This document shows positions 15,257 to 17,829 of a DNA stretch of 17,829 bases, piece by piece (positions within the stretch are counted from its first letter, which is position 1; every line of letters begins with the position of its first letter). The translations under genes and the position numbers were made by a program. The stretch is taken from contig NZ_CAJZFD010000016.1 of NCBI RefSeq assembly GCF_915069625.1, forward strand, positions 1-17,829, given 5' to 3'. Under the pieces are notes generated by a model that was not told the origin of the DNA, searched no databases, and saw only the letters and a list, made by a program, of their open reading frames with translations. This stretch comes from an uncultured Veillonella sp. Its GTDB lineage: Bacteria > Bacillota > Negativicutes > Veillonellales > Veillonellaceae.

Positions 15257-16429
15257 CTAGTAATTCATGAGCAGCATCAATTCAATTAATGTACAACCAA
15301 TATAGGCGATAATAAACTTAACCTTCTGCTTGCGCATTCTATCATCATCAGCAATTTTGAGTCGATTTGCAAGGAACCGTTTATCCCGAATTTGCAATAA
15401 CAAATGCTTAATGCGCTCTTGGCTTTCATTAGCAGTACATTCGTCACAATCAGATGTGAGTGTAGCTTGCTGCATGAAAATACGACGGTGTAATTTGCGC
15501 ATTTGAATCTTAATATTATTATGTACAAATGCACTTTGCCACTGTTTCCGAGAATCAAAGTACATATACAGATATCTAGGAATATTCATAACCAAGAAGG
15601 AAATGATAAAAATCCCTAAAGAAATCAAGAAATATGTAGAGAATGAGAACTCTAACGTTTCTGTAGGTAAGTAGTGATGCAAGATAATAAAGGTAATCCA
15701 CACGCCGATTGGCAATAAGAGAACTGCCGCAATATCAATAGAGCGAAGCCAGCTAGTACGGGTTGGTACATCTGGTACAGTAAATGTGTCTACTGGATCG
15801 TGAAACGCATAGTAATCTAACTGTAAAACGGATTGACTAGTACGAGGGTTCCCCAACAACACAGGGCCATTACTGCCGATATGTCGCTCTGGTAAAGGTA
15901 TGAATTTCTTTACTTGCGTATTTGGTAATAAATCAAACTGGATAATCCCCTTTTTCTCAAAACGCATAGTAGACCCCTTCTCACCTAGTGCAATAGGATT
16001 GAAGAATATACCAAAGAGACTGAGGCACCAGTTACCTAATAAGTGTAGGATAGAGTTTAAAATAAACCCACCTGTATCTATATTATTTGTGTCGAGACGG
16101 ATTGCAAAGGATGATGAGTAATCATCAAACCATAAATCCTCTAAGGTGAATTCCACATTGATCACATTCCCCCATTTAGTAATAATGGATAGGAATATTT
16201 GGTTATTTGGTTCAAATTCAAATGTTACAGCATAAAAGAACCAGTGATTGCGAAGAGCGGCACGCAACATACGATTGATAGTGTCTTCTTCTATATATAG
16301 CAACCGATGGTCAAATAAATCTTCTTCTAAAGGAGTATTTTCTATAATAGGCTCCTTATTTACCGCCGTATCACGATCAGATAATGCTTCATCCACCAAC
16401 GCTCGTATTTTGGTGAAGATCTTAGTCAT
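15257..16429 (-). CDS. Hypothetical membrane protein, 390 aa
   Basis: I do not recognise this protein. The first 230 residues are soluble and look globular, with alternating beta-rich and helical runs and a hydrophobic stretch about 121-147 (GGFILNSILHLLGNW) that may be a buried helix. Three membrane segments follow: about 231-251, 264-283 and 370-388. Between them (about 284-369) lies a basic, helix-rich cytosolic or periplasmic loop with many K, R and Q and one CxxC pair (C328 and C331, in SDCDEC). It is preceded by GGAGGGG and a TG-extended -10 box. It is a single-gene unit convergent with DUF805. No domain is assigned; the C-terminal half is unlike any family I can name. Confidence 0.7.
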   Translation of the reverse strand: MTKIFTKIRALVDEALSDRDTAVNKEPIIENTPLEEDLFDHRLLYIEEDTINRMLRAALRNHWFFYAVTFEFEPNNQIFLSIITKWGNVINVEFTLEDLWFDDYSSSFAIRLDTNNIDTGGFILNSILHLLGNWCLSLFGIFFNPIALGEKGSTMRFEKKGIIQFDLLPNTQVKKFIPLPERHIGSNGPVLLGNPRTSQSVLQLDYYAFHDPVDTFTVPDVPTRTSWLRSIDIAAVLLLPIGVWITFIILHHYLPTETLEFSFSTYFLISLGIFIISFLVMNIPRYLYMYFDSRKQWQSAFVHNNIKIQMRKLHRRIFMQQATLTSDCDECTANESQERIKHLLLQIRDKRFLANRLKIADDDRMRKQKVKFIIAYIGCTLIELMLLMNY

Positions 16430-16470
16430 AACCCCTCCAAGGGCAACAAAAAATAGCTTTTGACATACAA

Positions 16471-16479
16471 ATTATACCA
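16471..16479 (-). promoter_or_regulatory. Extended -10 promoter of the 390-aa membrane protein gene
   Basis: The minus strand reads TGGTATAAT at 16479-16471, a consensus -10 with the extended TG element, about 40 bases before the start codon. No good -35 is visible, which an extended -10 does not require. Confidence 0.5.
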
Positions 16480-16565
16480 TATATTGCATGATTTATCGAT
16501 AAAAGACTACTACATATACTATTAAATATAGGCATACATAAAGCCCCTTTTACATAGTTGATATG

Positions 16566-16599
16566 TACCCCCTTTACTGGACAACCAGTAAAGGGGGTA
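16566..16599 (+). promoter_or_regulatory. 15-bp hairpin enclosing the orfA ribosome binding site
   Basis: TACCCCCTTTACTGG (16566-16580) pairs perfectly with 16585-16599 across a loop of four bases. The right arm contains AGGGGG, the only Shine-Dalgarno for the orfA ATG at 16605. A transcript entering from outside the IS would fold this stem and hide the site, whereas one starting inside would lack the left arm. This is the logic of protection against outside transcription known from IS10, IS50 and IS200. The sequence is seen; the function is inferred. Confidence 0.6.
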
Positions 16600-16604
16600 T
16601 TTTC

Positions 16605-17174
16605 ATGAGATATAGTTATCAATTTAAAAGGAAAGCAATTGAATTATTCTATCGAGGTGAATGGCCTAAGACACCTAACGGTGTAACAACAGATACATTT
16701 CATAGACTAATAAGAGACTGGGTTAAACTAGAGCAGCATCATGGCCCGGACATTAATAAAAATCGAGGGACTAATAAGTATTGGACTCCAGAAGAGAAAT
16801 ATAGTTTGGTATGCCAAGTCCTCTCTGGACAAGGATTGAGAACAGTAGCTATTGTAGCTGGTATTAATTCTGGGCAGCTGTATCAATGGGTTCATAAATA
16901 CAAAACTTTGGGATACAATGGTCTTATCAATAAATCTAAAGGGCGACCATTAAAGGATTCCAAAATGAAACTACCAAAGAATACTTCACCTCGAACACTG
17001 AATGAGAGTGAATATGAAGAACTCATTCGCTTACGTGCTGAAATTGCGTATATTAAAGCTGAAAATGAAGTCATAAAAAAAGAGATTGCCTTGAGAGAAG
17101 AAAAAGAGGCTGCGCGACTCAAGGCGAAAAAGCAGCGATTATCAAAACGCTCCGCCAGCAAGGCTATCAACTAA
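16605..17174 (+). CDS. IS3-family transposase OrfA (DNA-binding)
   Basis: In IS3 elements OrfA binds the inverted repeats and is fused to OrfB by a -1 frameshift. This 189-residue protein (counting from the ATG at 16605) has a first HTH-like segment at about 3-45, a second (about 65-105, with IVAGINSGQLYQWVHKY) and a leucine-rich coiled coil at about 139-175 (LIRLRAEIAYIKAENEVIKK). An earlier in-frame ATG at 16563 would read through the hairpin and lies outside the inverted repeat, so it is rejected. Two poly-A sites are candidates for the slip: A7 at 17075-17081, and GAAAAAG at 17126-17132, the second preserving the natural coiled coil and being preferred. Confidence 0.85.
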   Translation: MRYSYQFKRKAIELFYRGEWPKTPNGVTTDTFHRLIRDWVKLEQHHGPDINKNRGTNKYWTPEEKYSLVCQVLSGQGLRTVAIVAGINSGQLYQWVHKYKTLGYNGLINKSKGRPLKDSKMKLPKNTSPRTLNESEYEELIRLRAEIAYIKAENEVIKKEIALREEKEAARLKAKKQRLSKRSASKAIN

Positions 17175-17829
17175 AACATCTTTTGAAAGCTATGCCAATG
17201 TCCAAATCTACCTATTATTTTGAACTTACTAAAGTAGATCTTGTAGATAAAAGAAATACAGAGCTAAAAGATGAAATTCAAAAGATTTTTACAGAACATA
17301 AAGGGCGGTATGGTGTACGCCGTGTATATCGGGAGCTTCTTAATCGAGGTTTTGTAGTTAATCATAAACGAGTACAAAGACTTATGCATTGTATGGGACT
17401 CGCAGGAAAGCGACCGAAAGAAAAGTATCACTCTTACAAAGGGAAAGTCGGTAAGGTAGCAGAAAATATCGTCAATAGAGATTTTATTACAACTGCACCA
17501 TTACAAAAATGGACTACTGATGTGTCTCAATTTAATTTCTCGTGGGGAAAATGCTATTTGTCACCTATTTTAGATATGAATACGAATGAGATTATTGCTT
17601 ATGACTTAGCATTAAGGCCCAACTTAGAACAAATTTCTCGTATGTTAGAGAAGGCATTTAAGAAGTTTACGAATCTTTCGGGATTAATCTTCCACTCTGA
17701 TCAAGGCTGGCAATACCAACATAACTATTTTAGACAAGCACTTAAAGAACATGGCATTATTCAGTCTATGTCTAGAAAAGGAAATTGTTATGATAACTCT
17801 GTGATGGAAACCTTTTTTGGTAGATTGAA
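17069..17829 (+). CDS. IS3-family transposase OrfB (DDE integrase), truncated by window end
   Basis: This frame lies at -1 to orfA, opens after a TGA at 17066-17068 and stays open to the last base. The recognisable protein starts near 17132 with KTLRQQGYQLKHLLKAM, then an HTH_21-like region (HKGRYGVRRVYRELL), then the catalytic core: the first Asp at 17519-17521 (WTTDVSQF), the second at 17699-17701 (HSDQGWQYQH), and Glu at 17807-17809 (DNSVMETFFG). The second Asp and the Glu are 35 residues apart, the DD(35)E spacing of IS3 elements. There is no ATG of its own with a Shine-Dalgarno, so it is expressed by frameshift. All catalytic residues in view are present. Confidence 0.88.

Larger units (their letters stand above)
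16564..17829 (+). mobile_element. IS3-family (IS150-group) insertion sequence, left part
   Basis: The element seems to begin at TGTACCCCC (16564 on), like the TGTAC starts of IS150-group left inverted repeats. It holds orfA (two helix-turn-helix regions and a coiled coil) and orfB in the -1 frame, with a DDE integrase core, and runs past the window end. The right inverted repeat and target duplication lie outside, so activity and exact boundaries cannot be decided here. It lies in the intergenic region after the 390-aa membrane gene without disrupting any gene visible here. Confidence 0.85.

Noticed and set aside
16460..16490. Plus-strand promoter TTGACA at 16460-16465 for the IS
   Set aside because: No acceptable -10 lies 16-18 bases downstream, and the stretch is better explained by the minus-strand extended -10.
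16563..16604. Upstream ATG for orfA
   Set aside because: It would be encoded by the hairpin, starts outside the inverted repeat and has no Shine-Dalgarno.

Overview
The window looks like ordinary chromosome of a low-GC, diderm Firmicute of the Negativicutes. The gene content and protein wording fit Veillonella or a close relative best; this is inference from familiarity, since no rRNA or other marker gene is present. It is almost fully coding. No gene-free stretch exceeds about 150 bases, and I see no tRNA, rRNA or CRISPR.

From 127 to 13595 every gene lies on the minus strand, so in transcription order the layout runs right to left. (1) An oligopeptide ABC importer operon, oppB-oppC-oppD-oppF, with a signal-less class A beta-lactamase-like serine hydrolase and the binding protein oppA, all tightly coupled, ends in a hairpin terminator at 7371-7405. 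(2) An LD-carboxypeptidase (S66) and an AbgB-like M20 amidohydrolase follow. (3) A strong promoter at 5178-5206 drives an ABC-F ATPase and then the folate genes folE-folP-folB-folK, each start touching the previous stop or its Shine-Dalgarno. (4) A single-pass membrane protein of unknown function and a GlsB/YeaQ small membrane protein close the series at a terminator at 78-112.

At 13600-13730 divergent promoters separate opp from a plus-strand pair, a pyridoxal/pyridoxamine kinase and a DUF805 membrane protein, which end at a bidirectional terminator. Facing them is an unrecognised 390-residue membrane protein (minus). The right edge carries the left part of an IS3-family (IS150-group) insertion sequence, with orfA, a -1 frameshifted orfB showing DD(35)E spacing, and a perfect 15-bp hairpin at its left end that contains the orfA ribosome binding site; it runs off the window.

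Two themes join the genes. Opp, LdcA and the SxxK hydrolase suggest uptake and trimming of peptidoglycan peptides, or defence against a peptide antibiotic entering by the importer. The AbgB-like hydrolase sits directly before the ABC-F/folate operon and could supply p-aminobenzoate to FolP. Neither is proven by sequence. I found no clearly novel multi-gene system. The best leads are the cytosolic beta-lactamase-like protein in the opp operon, the hairpin in the ABC-F leader, the FolE with changed active-site residues, and the IS hairpin over its own ribosome binding site.
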